The notes beneath the pieces are model-generated. The model worked only from the letters and a program-made list of their open reading frames with translations. It ran no database searches and was not told where the DNA came from. The position numbers and the translations under genes are program-made. A stretch of DNA of 64,000 nt from Tabrizicola sp. (GTDB taxonomy: Bacteria > Pseudomonadota > Alphaproteobacteria > Rhodobacterales > Rhodobacteraceae). Every line of letters begins with the position of its first letter. Position 1 is the first letter of the stretch. Of this stretch, positions 35,204-44,014 are shown in pieces. Location: contig NZ_JAEULP010000036.1 of NCBI RefSeq assembly GCF_016792905.1, positions 1 to 64,000 of the forward strand. Reading direction: 5' to 3'.

Positions 35204-35835
35204 CAGCGGCTCTCCAGATGCAGGGCGGGGGCGCGGGTTTCCCATCCGGCGCGTTCCAGTTCGGGCACGGTATCCTCCTTCTCCGGCCAGCCGATGCAGA
35301 GGTAGCCGATGAAACGCCAGCCGGGCGGAACGTCAAGGTCGCGCGCAAGGCGCTGGCGGTCAAGGATCGAGACCCAGCCGAGACCCAGGCCTTCGGCGCG
35401 CAGCGCGAGCCAGAGGTGGATGATGGCACCAACCACGGAATAGGCGCGGGTTTCGGGCATGGTGGCGGCGCCGAGGCCTGAGCCCTTCGGGGTGGCGTCG
35501 TCGCAGAAGATGGCAAGTTGGACGGGGGCTTCCGCCATGCCGGTCAGCTTCAGTCGGCTGTAGATGGCGGCGCGGTCACCGTCGAAACCGTTCAGCGCCT
35601 GGGCGTTGCAGTCGCGGAAATTGGCAAGGCAGGCAGCGCGCGCGGCGGGAGAGTCGACCCGCAGGATGCGCCAGGGTTCGCAGAGTCCCACAGAGGGGGC
35701 GAGCGCGAAGGCCTGCAAGCTGCGGGCCAGAAGGTCTTCGGGCACGGGATCGGTGCGGAAGCGGCGCACGTCGCGCCGCCACCGCATGAGGGCGGCCAGC
35801 TCCTCCCGGAATGCGGGGCTGAACTGGCCGGTCAC
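35203..35835 (-). CDS. bluB: 5,6-dimethylbenzimidazole synthase
   Basis: A 210-residue nitroreductase-fold flavoenzyme that cannibalises FMNH2 with O2 to make the lower ligand of B12. Motifs: MRWRRDVRRFRTDPVPEDLL, LAPSVGLCEPWRI, LGLGWVSILD and YLCIGWPEKEDTVPELER. Its stop overlaps the rimM start, and rpsP starts 4 bp upstream of it, so it is embedded in the ribosomal operon about 10 kb from the cob cluster. It confirms that the cell makes DMB de novo under oxygen. Confidence 0.93.
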   Translation of the reverse strand: MTGQFSPAFREELAALMRWRRDVRRFRTDPVPEDLLARSLQAFALAPSVGLCEPWRILRVDSPAARAACLANFRDCNAQALNGFDGDRAAIYSRLKLTGMAEAPVQLAIFCDDATPKGSGLGAATMPETRAYSVVGAIIHLWLALRAEGLGLGWVSILDRQRLARDLDVPPGWRFIGYLCIGWPEKEDTVPELERAGWETRAPALHLESR

Positions 35836-35839
35836 AGGG

Positions 35840-36193
35840 TCACTCGGCAGCCGGTTCGGCAGCGCGGGCGGCCTTCTTGGCGGCGCGCTCGGCCATCGCC
35901 TTGCCGGGGGTGCCGGTCTTGGGGTTCGAGCGGGCGGCCTTCGGGCGGGCGCCGGCGGCTTCCAGGAAGCGGGCGACGCGGTCGGTCGGCTGGGCGCCCT
36001 GCGACAGCCAGTGCTGCACGCGCTCCATGTTCATCACCACGCGCTTTTCGTCGTCCTTGGCGAGCAGCGGGTTGTAGGTGCCGAGCTTTTCCAGGAAGCG
36101 GCCGTCGCGCGGCATGCGCGAGTCAGTCGCGACGATGGAATAGAACGGGCGCTTCTTGGAACCACCGCGCGCAAGACGGATTTTCATGGCCAT
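35840..36193 (-). CDS. rpsP: 30S ribosomal protein S16
   Basis: A 117-residue protein: [35 protein letters not shown], and the conserved [16 protein letters not shown]. The C-terminal Ala/Lys-rich extension is typical of alphaproteobacterial S16. GGAG lies 8 nt before the ATG at 36193; an ATG two codons in is the alternative. Confidence 0.96.
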   Translation of the reverse strand: MAMKIRLARGGSKKRPFYSIVATDSRMPRDGRFLEKLGTYNPLLAKDDEKRVVMNMERVQHWLSQGAQPTDRVARFLEAAGARPKAARSNPKTGTPGKAMAERAAKKAARAAEPAAE

Positions 36194-36247
36194 AGTGTAG
36201 TCTCCTTGGGTTTTGAGGCATGGGCGATCCGCCCAGGCATGGGGTTG

Positions 36248-36541
36248 TTATTTCTGCAGTTTCTCGTGATGCCTGATCACTTCGCCGATGATGAAGGCCA
36301 GGAATTTCTTGGCGAGGTCGGGTTCGAGGTCGGCCTCGGTCGCCAGTTGGTGCAGCCGCGCCATCTGGCGCGACTCGCGGTCGGGGTCGGAGGGCGGCAG
36401 GCCGTGTTCGGCCTTCAGCCGTCCGACGGCCTGGGTGTGCTTGAACCGTTCGGCCAGCGTGTAGACGAGGATCGCATCGAGCCGGTCGATCGAGGCGCGA
36501 TGGTCCTTCAGAAGCTCGGATGCGCGGGTGGCGGCGTCCAT
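36248..36541 (-). CDS. Chorismate mutase (AroQ class)
   Basis: A 97-residue all-helical protein. ASIDRLDAILVYTLAERFKH and AVGRLKAEHGLPPSDPDRE carry the conserved Arg, Arg, Lys and Asp of AroQ mutases, which convert chorismate to prephenate for Phe/Tyr. The ATG at 36541 overlaps the last base of the upstream GNAT stop codon. Presence in a ribosomal operon links aromatic amino acid supply with translation genes. Confidence 0.9.
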   Translation of the reverse strand: MDAATRASELLKDHRASIDRLDAILVYTLAERFKHTQAVGRLKAEHGLPPSDPDRESRQMARLHQLATEADLEPDLAKKFLAFIIGEVIRHHEKLQK

Positions 36542-37140
36542 CAATCCCCCCTTTTCGGCGTCTGGAAAGCGTCTGGCTTCGATATGGAAACCGTATGGGC
36601 GTATGTATGGCCTGCCTCCCGCGCAACGGGGGCCGGGTGGCGCCAGACGGTTATGGTCTTGTCATGGAAGACCGCCTCGCGCTCGGGCCGGGCGCCGAGA
36701 CGTTCGGCCAGAGCCCGCGACCGCAGGTTGGCCGGGTCGATGTAGCTGATCGGCGGATTGGGCGAGACGCGGGCATGGTAGTCGGCGCGGGCGGCGCGGG
36801 CGGCTTCCAGTGCGTAGCCCTTGCCTTCGAACCCGTCGAAGAGGTGCCAGCCAAGCTCGGGCTCGTCCCAGCCGTCGTGGTAGATCACGCCGACCCGGCC
36901 GATGAAGTCACCCGCCTTGGTGTCGACCGAGAAGAAGCCGTAGCCGCGCAGCGCCCAGTGGCCGATGTTGGCCAGGACGCCGCGCCAGATCCAGCGGCGT
37001 TCCAGCATGCCGCCGACAAAGACGTTGCGCGGGCTGTCGTTGAAGGCGAGCGCGGCGGTGAAATCCGCCTCGCGCGGTTCGCGCAGGATCAGGCGGTCGG
37101 TTTCCAGAACCGGGATCGGCAGGGGGAAGGCGTAGGTCAT
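36541..37140 (-). CDS. GNAT family N-acetyltransferase
   Basis: A 199-residue protein of the RimJ/RimL-like branch: LETDRLILREPREADFTAAL, then ELGWHLFDGFEGKGYALEAA, which carries the acetyl-CoA pyrophosphate loop. The substrate is unknown. It overlaps the neighbouring GNAT gene by 4 bp and looks like a tandem duplicate of it. Confidence 0.88.
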   Translation of the reverse strand: MTYAFPLPIPVLETDRLILREPREADFTAALAFNDSPRNVFVGGMLERRWIWRGVLANIGHWALRGYGFFSVDTKAGDFIGRVGVIYHDGWDEPELGWHLFDGFEGKGYALEAARAARADYHARVSPNPPISYIDPANLRSRALAERLGARPEREAVFHDKTITVWRHPAPVAREAGHTYAHTVSISKPDAFQTPKRGD

Positions 37141-37673
37141 GTCGCCCCCCGCAGGTCGTGGCGGATCACGACGTCGGTCGGGTCGATGCCGGGAAGGGTG
37201 GGGTCGATCACCCCGCCGAGCCGCAGGCCAAGCGCGATGGAGCGGGCGTTGGCGGGTTCGATGATGTTGGTGATGTGCGGCCAGTCGAAGCTGCCCCGGA
37301 CCCAGTCGAGAACGGCGCGGGCTGCCTCCAGCGCGAAGCCACGGCCTTCGGCTTCGGGCACCACGAACCAGCCGAGTTCCGGGGCGGGGTAGCCTTCGCC
37401 GTGGTAAAGGCCGACTTCGCCGAGATAGGCGCCGGTTTCGCGGTCATCAACACCGAACGGTCCGTAGCCCTTGAGCGTCCAGAGCGCCACGTCGGCGGCC
37501 CAGTGCTGCCAGGCTGCCAGCCGATCCTTGAGCCCGCCTTCGTGGACCGAGCGGTCCGAGGCGAAGAAGGTGGCGAAGGCTTCGAAATCCTCCAGCCGGG
37601 GAGCGCGCAGGCGAAGCCGTTCGGTCAGAAGGACCGGCACGGCTTGCGTGATCTGGCGCGGGGCTTCGGTCAT
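37137..37673 (-). CDS. GNAT family N-acetyltransferase (paralogue)
   Basis: A 178-residue protein. LLTERLRLRAPRLEDFEAFA and ELGWFVVPEAEGRGFALEAA align with the next gene (36541-37140), so the pair arose by duplication. The ATG overlaps the ffh stop by 4 bp. Protein or small-molecule acetylation cannot be distinguished from sequence. Confidence 0.88.
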   Translation of the reverse strand: MTEAPRQITQAVPVLLTERLRLRAPRLEDFEAFATFFASDRSVHEGGLKDRLAAWQHWAADVALWTLKGYGPFGVDDRETGAYLGEVGLYHGEGYPAPELGWFVVPEAEGRGFALEAARAVLDWVRGSFDWPHITNIIEPANARSIALGLRLGGVIDPTLPGIDPTDVVIRHDLRGAT

Positions 37674-39187
37674 TTCTTCTTCATCAGCCCCGACAGGCCC
37701 GCAGGCAGGGTGATCCCGCGCGGCAGGCCGCCCATGCCGGGGGGAAGGCCGCCCCCCATGCCGCCAAGTCCGCCGCTCTGCTGCATGCCCTTGGCCATTT
37801 CAGCCAGCTGCTCGGGCGACATCTTCGACGGGTCGGGCATGCCGCCCTTGCCAAGGAACTGCTTGATCATGTTCTTCATCATGCCGCCCTTGCCCATCTT
37901 CCTCATCATGTCCGCCATCTGCTTGTGCTGTTTCAAGAGGCGGTTGAGATCAGCAACATCCAGCCCCGAACCGGCGGCGATGCGCTTCTTGCGCGACGCG
38001 GCGAGGAGGTCGGGGTTCGCGCGTTCCTTCTTGGTCATGGAATTGATCAGCGCGATCTGGTGATGCAGCATCTTGTCGTTGATGCCTGCGGCCTCGGCCT
38101 GACCGGCCATCTTGCCCATGCCGGGCATCATGCCCATCAGGCCCTGCATCCCGCCCATCTTCAGCATCTGGTCAAGCTGCATCTTCAGGTCGTTCATGTT
38201 GAACAGGCCCTTGGCAAAGCGCTTGGCCATGCGTTCGGCCTGTTCGGCCTCGAACGTCTCCTGCGCCTTTTCGACGAGGGCGACGATGTCGCCCATGCCA
38301 AGGATGCGGCCTGCGACGCGTTCGGCCTCGAAGACCTCGATCGCGTCCATCTTTTCGCCAAGGCCGACGAAGCGGATCGGCTTGCCGGTGACGGCGCGCA
38401 TGGACAGCGCGGCGCCGCCGCGACCGTCGCCGTCCATCCGGGTCAGGACGACGCCCGAGATGCCGACCTTGCCGTCGAATTCGCTGGCGACGTTGACGGC
38501 GTCCTGGCCGGTAAGGCCGTCGACGACCAGCAGGGTTTCGCGGGGGCTGGCGATGTCGCGGACGGATTGCACCTCGTCCATCAGGACTTCGTCGATGTGG
38601 AGGCGCCCGGCGGTGTCGAGGAACACGACATCATAGCCGCCGAGGTTGGCTTGCGTCTTCGCCCGTTTGGCGATCTGGACCGCGGTTTCGCCCTTGACGA
38701 TGGGGAGGCTATCCACCCCGATCTGGGTGCCGAGGATGGCAAGCTGCTCCATCGCCGCCGGGCGGTTGGTGTCGAGCGAGGCGAGGAGGACCTTCTTGCC
38801 GTTCTTTTCCTTGAGCCGCTTCGCAAGCTTCGCGGTCGTGGTGGTCTTTCCCGAGCCCTGCAGGCCGACCATCAGGATCGTCGCGGGCGGGTTGTCGATC
38901 TTCAGCGCCTCGGCGGGGCCTTCGCCGGAGAGGACGCGGATCAGTTCATCGTGGACGATCTTGACGACCATCTGGCCGGGGGTGATCGACTTCGTCACCG
39001 CCGCGCCGGTGGCCTTTTCGGTGACGCGCTTGATGAAGTCGCGGGCGACCCGCAGCGAGACGTCGGCCTCCAGGAGCGCCACGCGAACCTCGCGCAGTGC
39101 GGTGACGACGTCGGCCTCGGTCAGGGCACCGGCCTTGGTCAGGCGGTCGAACACGCCACCAAGGCGTTCTGACAGGCTTTCGAACAT
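37670..39187 (-). CDS. ffh: Signal recognition particle protein Ffh
   Basis: A 505-residue SRP54 GTPase that targets membrane proteins cotranslationally. N domain MFESLSERLGGVFDRLTKAG; G domain with LQGSGKTTTTAKLA, DTAGRLHIDE and TRMDGDGRGGAALSM; then a methionine-rich M domain ending GMGGLPRGITLPAGLSGLM. It is the first gene of the operon running to rpmE. The matching 4.5S RNA gene was not found in the window. Confidence 0.96.
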   Translation of the reverse strand: MFESLSERLGGVFDRLTKAGALTEADVVTALREVRVALLEADVSLRVARDFIKRVTEKATGAAVTKSITPGQMVVKIVHDELIRVLSGEGPAEALKIDNPPATILMVGLQGSGKTTTTAKLAKRLKEKNGKKVLLASLDTNRPAAMEQLAILGTQIGVDSLPIVKGETAVQIAKRAKTQANLGGYDVVFLDTAGRLHIDEVLMDEVQSVRDIASPRETLLVVDGLTGQDAVNVASEFDGKVGISGVVLTRMDGDGRGGAALSMRAVTGKPIRFVGLGEKMDAIEVFEAERVAGRILGMGDIVALVEKAQETFEAEQAERMAKRFAKGLFNMNDLKMQLDQMLKMGGMQGLMGMMPGMGKMAGQAEAAGINDKMLHHQIALINSMTKKERANPDLLAASRKKRIAAGSGLDVADLNRLLKQHKQMADMMRKMGKGGMMKNMIKQFLGKGGMPDPSKMSPEQLAEMAKGMQQSGGLGGMGGGLPPGMGGLPRGITLPAGLSGLMKKK

Positions 39188-39380
39188 CGCGTCACCTCAA
39201 CTTTGCATCTGCCCCGATATGGGGCGGCGAAGCCCAAGCACAAAGCGGAAGCGCACCCGTGGGCGCAGACGCGCTGACGGATGGCGATCCCGGGCAATGC
39301 CCTAGGGACCGGAAGCGCATGCCTCCGGGGAATTGCGGCGGGGATTACGCGTGCGAGGCGGGAGAGTCAAGCAGGATGGG

Positions 39381-39998
39381 TCAGCGTTCGGCCAGGGCTA
39401 GGCGCGCGCCCAGCGCGACAAAGGCCGCCGCAAAGCCGCGGCGCAGCCAGGTCAGCACGGCGGGGCGGGTAAGGACGTGGTCACGCATCCGCGCGGCAAA
39501 CAGGCCGTACAGCGCGAAGACAAGGAACGTCATCGCCATGAACACCAGTGAAAGCAGGACCATCGTCCCGAGCGGGGCAGGATCGGCCGTGGACACGAAC
39601 TGCGGCAGGAAGGCGAAGAAGAAGATCGACAGCTTGGGGTTCAGGAGGTTGATCATCACGCCCTCGACAAGCATGGCGCGGGCTGGCCGGGGTGCGCGAC
39701 CTTCGACCTGGAGGGGGCCGTTCTCCTGCAAGGTCATCCAGGCCATCCAGAGCAGGTAGGCGACGCCGGCATATTTGATCACGTCAAAGACGAGGGCGCT
39801 TTGGTGCAGGAGCGCGGCAAGGCCAGTCACCGCGGCGGCCATGTGGGGAAGGATGCCAAGGGTGCAGGACAGGGCGGCAAGGGTCGAGGTCCGCGCGCCT
39901 TGCGTCAACCCGGCGGCGACGGTGTAGATCGCCCCGGTCCCCGGCGAGGCGACGACGATCAGCGAGGTCAGAAGAAACTCGGGCGACAGGAGGGGCAT
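39381..39998 (-). CDS. LysE/RhtB family amino acid exporter
   Basis: A 205-residue protein with about six membrane helices. The N-terminal LLTSLIVVASPGTGAIYTVAAG includes the family's conserved PG signature, and VEGVMINLLNPKLSIFFFAF is the second hallmark. Exporters of this family expel amino acids such as threonine, homoserine or lysine. An AraC-type regulator gene lies 29 bp upstream on the same strand. Confidence 0.88.
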   Translation of the reverse strand: MPLLSPEFLLTSLIVVASPGTGAIYTVAAGLTQGARTSTLAALSCTLGILPHMAAAVTGLAALLHQSALVFDVIKYAGVAYLLWMAWMTLQENGPLQVEGRAPRPARAMLVEGVMINLLNPKLSIFFFAFLPQFVSTADPAPLGTMVLLSLVFMAMTFLVFALYGLFAARMRDHVLTRPAVLTWLRRGFAAAFVALGARLALAER

Positions 39999-40027
39999 CG
40001 GGCGGACTTTCTACAGGGAACACCCCA

Positions 40028-40825
40028 TCATCCGCGAGATTGCCGACCCCAGTCTTGAACGAAATTGCGGGCGAAGAGGCCGGGCGTCATCCCGTAGCTG
40101 CGCGCGAAAAGCCGGGTCAGGTGGCTTTGATCGGCAAAGCCCGCCTCGGCGGCCACGGCGGCAAGCGGCTGTCCGGTCATGATCAGGCGGCGGGCCAGGT
40201 GCAGGCGGGCCTGTACCCGGAAGGCATGCGGTGTCAGCCCAGTGGCCAGGGCAAAGCTGCGCAGGAAGTGGAACCGCGACAGTCCGGTCATGTCCGAAAG
40301 CTCGGCAAGCGTCAGCGACCGGGCGGGATCGTCCTGGAGGGCCTGGATGGCATGCGATACGCGCGCCGGTTTCAGCCGTTGCACGCGCCGGTCGTCGAGC
40401 GCCACGCGCAGCATGACCAACTCGGCTTCGGCGGCGAGGCGGCAGGACGGGTCGGAAACCGAACGGAACAGACGGCGGAAGCTCTCGGCCAGCGCGGCGT
40501 CGCGACGCGCGGGAAAGGCGAACTCTCCGACGCTGCCGGTCAGGGCGTCCATCGCCACGGGATCGATGTAGATCATGCGCCAGGACCGGCCGCGGTCATC
40601 GACCGGAAGGCCATCATGGACTTCCCCCGGATTGACGGTGATCAGGTCGCCGGCAGTGACATCGACCTGTCCGCGCCCCGAGGCCGAGGTTTGCGCCCCC
40701 CGGTCGACAAGGCCGATCCCGAACTGGTCATGGGTGTGGCGCGCAAAGCCGCGGGCCGAGCTGGCCGTGACGACCTGCGCCCCGACGAGCGTCGTGGGCC
40801 GGGCTTCGATCCGGTGCGAGTTCAT
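40028..40825 (-). CDS. AraC family transcriptional regulator
   Basis: A 265-residue protein with an N-terminal cupin-like sensor domain (HTHDQFGIGLVDRG, VNPGEVHDGLP) and a C-terminal double HTH (SLTLAELSDMTGLSRFHFLR and AVAAEAGFADQSHLTRLFAR). Such AraC proteins commonly control an adjacent LysE exporter; the spacing here (29 bp, same strand) suggests cotranscription with it. Confidence 0.9.
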   Translation of the reverse strand: MNSHRIEARPTTLVGAQVVTASSARGFARHTHDQFGIGLVDRGAQTSASGRGQVDVTAGDLITVNPGEVHDGLPVDDRGRSWRMIYIDPVAMDALTGSVGEFAFPARRDAALAESFRRLFRSVSDPSCRLAAEAELVMLRVALDDRRVQRLKPARVSHAIQALQDDPARSLTLAELSDMTGLSRFHFLRSFALATGLTPHAFRVQARLHLARRLIMTGQPLAAVAAEAGFADQSHLTRLFARSYGMTPGLFARNFVQDWGRQSRG

Positions 40826-40906
40826 GGTCGCCAGTCTTGCAGGAGCTTGCGGCAGGTCAACCCCGATTGGCCGGACGTCGCGGCCTTTGGGGAAGTGCCG
40901 CCGGGA

Positions 40907-41884
40907 TCATGTCGGACCGGCGGCACTGTCGATCATTGCGAGCATGTCGACGGCGAGAGTGGCGCTGGCGAGCGCCTGCACCGGCACCCCGGTCGAGGCG
41001 GGACCGGGCATCGGAAAGCGGGCATGGCGCACCGCAAGGTTGGCGTGCAGATCCTGCGGGTTGGGGCCGCCCCGATAATGCGTGGTCGCCTTGAGAACGG
41101 TCAGCCCGGGGATTTCGGGCAGCGACAGGGCATCCATCGCCTGATGTGCGGCGGCGGCAAGATCGGGCGCGGTGCCCTGTGCGGAAAGCCATGCAAAGCG
41201 ACCGGCCCGGCGCAGGACCGCGCCTCCCGGCGTGGTTTGCGCGGCAACGGGATCGGGCGCGAGGGTCAGGACCGCCGACACGCCCCCGCCCGGCGGAAGG
41301 ACCCGGGCGGCAGGGTCGGGCAGATGCGAGGCGGGGGGCTGTTCGGCGGAGAACCACTGGGCAGAGAGAAGATGCCGGGCGTCGATCCCCGAAAGGAGAG
41401 GCAGCGCCGAGGCGATGTCCGGAGCAGAGAGGTGGACCAAGGTCAGCGGCCCGCCCTCGATCCGCGCCAGCCGGGCGGGGCCGTTCTGCGCGATGGTCCG
41501 GCGCGGCGGCGCTGCGGTCGCGTAAAGGTCGACCTCGATCCGCATGCCAGGGTAGTAGAAATGCGGCAGGCGGATCGGGGCGAGTTCGGCCCCCGGAAAG
41601 GCACGCCCGAGCGGGACGAGAACCTCGGCCGGATCGGCGCAGTCGTGGTAGACGACCAGAAGCGCGGCGTGGTGATCCTTCGGCAGATGGCCGAGCACCC
41701 CCTGCCCCATCGTCGTCACCAGCGCCGCCTGCGCCGCCGCGTCGCCCGGCGCAAGGACGCGCCCCTCGGCATCCAGCGGGCACTGGCCGCAGGTGACGGC
41801 CAGCCCGTCCGTCGCGACGGCAAGCGAACAGGCTACCGGAATCGGCATGTTCCACATCAGGCCCATCGGCAGGTGGTGGATCAT
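40907..41884 (-). CDS. Tandem Rid (YjgF/RidA-like) domain protein
   Basis: A 325-residue protein. An N-terminal Rid-like domain (CGQCPLDAEGRVLAPGDAAA, then FYYPGMRIEVDLYA) is followed by a second degenerate one ending with GPASTGVPVQALASATLAVD. RidA proteins hydrolyse reactive enamines/imines; the catalytic arginine is less clear here, so the activity is uncertain. It stands alone, with AraC downstream and a 188-bp gap upstream in which nothing was recognised. Confidence 0.65.
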   Translation of the reverse strand: MIHHLPMGLMWNMPIPVACSLAVATDGLAVTCGQCPLDAEGRVLAPGDAAAQAALVTTMGQGVLGHLPKDHHAALLVVYHDCADPAEVLVPLGRAFPGAELAPIRLPHFYYPGMRIEVDLYATAAPPRRTIAQNGPARLARIEGGPLTLVHLSAPDIASALPLLSGIDARHLLSAQWFSAEQPPASHLPDPAARVLPPGGGVSAVLTLAPDPVAAQTTPGGAVLRRAGRFAWLSAQGTAPDLAAAAHQAMDALSLPEIPGLTVLKATTHYRGGPNPQDLHANLAVRHARFPMPGPASTGVPVQALASATLAVDMLAMIDSAAGPT

Positions 41885-42072
41885 CGCTGAAACCTCCTTG
41901 CCAGGCCGGGCGGGTCAATGGCCATCATCGGCTTTCGCGGCAAGCGGGCCCGCCTGTGCGGTCTGACAGTTCTTCGAGCTTGGCGCCACCTTTCCCGCGC
42001 TTTCGCCCGGTCCCGGGTGCCTGTCGCGGTGCCGCGAGGGAGGGCGACCGGGGTCAAGGCACGAATGGCGCA

Positions 42073-42957
42073 TCAGGCCACCGGCGGAAGGTCGGCCATG
42101 CCCTTGATCGCATCACAGCGCCCGATGAGGCCGTCGAGCGTTATCCTGTCGATCCATGGGAAGCCTGCGGCAAGGCGGCGGTCGACTGCGAGTGCATGTC
42201 TTGCGCCACGTCGGCTGGCCCGTTCACGTTGAAGACCGACCAGAATCCGGTCCTGACGCGCGACGGTATCATTGTCGAAATGCTGGGTGCGGATATGGGC
42301 GGTGAAGCTTGGGTCCGACACGACCGGCCAGCGGGTCCAGACATTGCCGTGCATCATCTGGAACGGATTCTTCTGGAAGCGGCCTCCGTTCACCGTGGCG
42401 AGCCCGATCGCCGTCAGAAAGCGCTGCTGCACCATCGAGGTTCCCACCGGCTCCGTCGCGGAGGCGGGAAACAGGATAAGGCCGCTTGGAAAGGTTATGT
42501 GGGTCGAGGGCGACAGGACGCGACTGATCTCGCGCAGACGGGCGATATAGTTGACCGAGACGGCGTCGTCGTCGTCGAGCCGGAAATGCACGGACTGTCC
42601 GCGCCCCTTGTAGCCCGAAGCCTCGACCATGAACTTCTGGAAGGCGCGGTCGCCGCGTGTGTAGGGCGAGAATTCCACCACCGCACCGGGCAGGCGCCGG
42701 GCAAGCGCGGTCAGCCGCTCCTTGTACGGGTCGGGCATGACGGTTGACGACATGATGACGGTGCGGAAATCGCGGTCGGTCTGGTTGACGAGGCTGGGCA
42801 GCGTGATGTTCTCGAACAGGAAGAACCGGCGGGCCATGCGGGTTTCGTCATACAGCCGGGCGAGGGTGCTGCCGTCGCTGTCCGGCTTCGCGCGCGTGTC
42901 GGTGACGCCATAGAATGAAAACCGGATATGTCCGTAGATCGGTCGGGTGTCGAACAC
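42073..42957 (-). CDS. Putative rhamnosyl/glycosyltransferase
   Basis: A 294-residue protein related to the 'putative rhamnosyl transferase' family. RFFLFENITLPSLVNQTDRD and the acidic VHFRLDDDDAVS (a DxD-like metal site) are typical of nucleotide-sugar transferases with a GT-A fold. The start is GTG at 42957 (GVFDTRPIYGHIRFSF follows), with GGAGG 5 nt upstream; no ATG fits. It is divergent from the LysR gene. Confidence 0.72.
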   Translation of the reverse strand: MFDTRPIYGHIRFSFYGVTDTRAKPDSDGSTLARLYDETRMARRFFLFENITLPSLVNQTDRDFRTVIMSSTVMPDPYKERLTALARRLPGAVVEFSPYTRGDRAFQKFMVEASGYKGRGQSVHFRLDDDDAVSVNYIARLREISRVLSPSTHITFPSGLILFPASATEPVGTSMVQQRFLTAIGLATVNGGRFQKNPFQMMHGNVWTRWPVVSDPSFTAHIRTQHFDNDTVARQDRILVGLQRERASRRGARHALAVDRRLAAGFPWIDRITLDGLIGRCDAIKGMADLPPVA

Positions 42958-43099
42958 GCGGCCTCCTGCTTGCTGCCTTGCGTAGAGGAGCAACGAACGG
43001 GGCTGGCAAGTCAAGCGGCTGGTCCCCGTAGCGGGCACCTGCGCCGTCGCCGATGTTGCGGCCGACCGGGGCCTTGCGCCGGGAGGAAAAACCGGCTGA

Positions 43100-43115
43100 T
43101 GTGCGCAGGCGCACA
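43100..43115. promoter_or_regulatory. Inverted repeat upstream of the LysR gene
   Basis: TGTGCGC-AG-GCGCACA, a 7-bp inverted repeat with a 2-nt centre, 15 bp before the LysR start and in the divergent gap with the glycosyltransferase gene. A LysR-type or other operator is possible. It would equally form an mRNA hairpin in the leader. Confidence 0.35.
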
Positions 43116-43129
43116 AGCCGGGGGACGGA

Positions 43130-44014
43130 ATGGAGAATTGGGATGAGATCCGCACGGCCTTCCAGGTGGCGCGTCTGGGCACGGTCTCGGGTGCGGCCGA
43201 GGTGCTGGGGGTGCACCATGCGACGGTGATCCGCCACATCGACGCGCTGGAGAAGCGGCTGGGGGTGAAGCTGTTCCAGCGCCATGCCCGGGGCTACACG
43301 GCAACGGAATCGGGCCGCGACCTCCTCGCGGTGGCGCAGACGACCGAAGAGCAGTTCGCGCATCTGGTCAGCCGGATCAAGGGCCAGGGCGAGACGGTCT
43401 CGGGCGAGCTGGTGGTGACGTCTATCGCCGGGATTGCGGACCTCCTGACCCCGGTGATGGTGGGGTTCCAGGAGAAGTTTCCCGAGGTGCAGGTGCGGTT
43501 CCTGACCGACATGCGGGTGTTCCGGCTGGACTACGGCGAGGCACATGTGGCGATCCGGGCGGGCAACGGGCCGGAAGAGCCGGACAATGTGGTGCAGCCG
43601 CTCACGCGGATGAAGGCGGGGCTTTACGCGGCGCGGTCCTATGTCGACCGTTTCGGCATTCCCGCCTCGGAGGCGGAGTTTCCGGGGCATCGCTTTGTCT
43701 GCACCGATGCCGAGGTCACGCGCGCGCCGTTCCACCGCTGGCTGCGGGCGACGGTACATCCCGACCAGATCGCCTATGCCGCGACCGAACCGGCGGCGCT
43801 GGAACAGGCGGTGCGGCAGGGCGCGGGCATCGGCTTCATGATGAGCTTCCGCGCCTCCGAAGACCCGAACCTCGTCGAGGTGCTGTCGCCGCGGCCGGAA
43901 TGGGAATCGGCGCTGCGGATCGTGACCCATGTCGACTTGCACCGGACGCGGAAGGTGCAGGCCTTCCTGACCCATCTGAAGGATGCGGCGAAGGAGTGGA
44001 AGTTCTGCGTCTGA
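43130..44014 (+). CDS. LysR family transcriptional regulator
   Basis: A 294-residue protein. The N-terminal winged HTH (IRTAFQVARLGTVSGAAEVL, VHHATVIRHIDALEKRLGVK) is followed by a substrate-binding domain of the type II periplasmic fold. The downstream EamA transporter overlaps it on the same strand and is a plausible target or operon partner. Confidence 0.92.
   Translation: MENWDEIRTAFQVARLGTVSGAAEVLGVHHATVIRHIDALEKRLGVKLFQRHARGYTATESGRDLLAVAQTTEEQFAHLVSRIKGQGETVSGELVVTSIAGIADLLTPVMVGFQEKFPEVQVRFLTDMRVFRLDYGEAHVAIRAGNGPEEPDNVVQPLTRMKAGLYAARSYVDRFGIPASEAEFPGHRFVCTDAEVTRAPFHRWLRATVHPDQIAYAATEPAALEQAVRQGAGIGFMMSFRASEDPNLVEVLSPRPEWESALRIVTHVDLHRTRKVQAFLTHLKDAAKEWKFCV

Noticed and set aside
39188-39380. 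Possible SRP (4.5S) RNA upstream of ffh because of a GACCGGAAGCGC stretch
   Set aside because: The conserved GGTCCGGAAGGAAGCAGC loop of SRP RNA and a flanking stem are absent.
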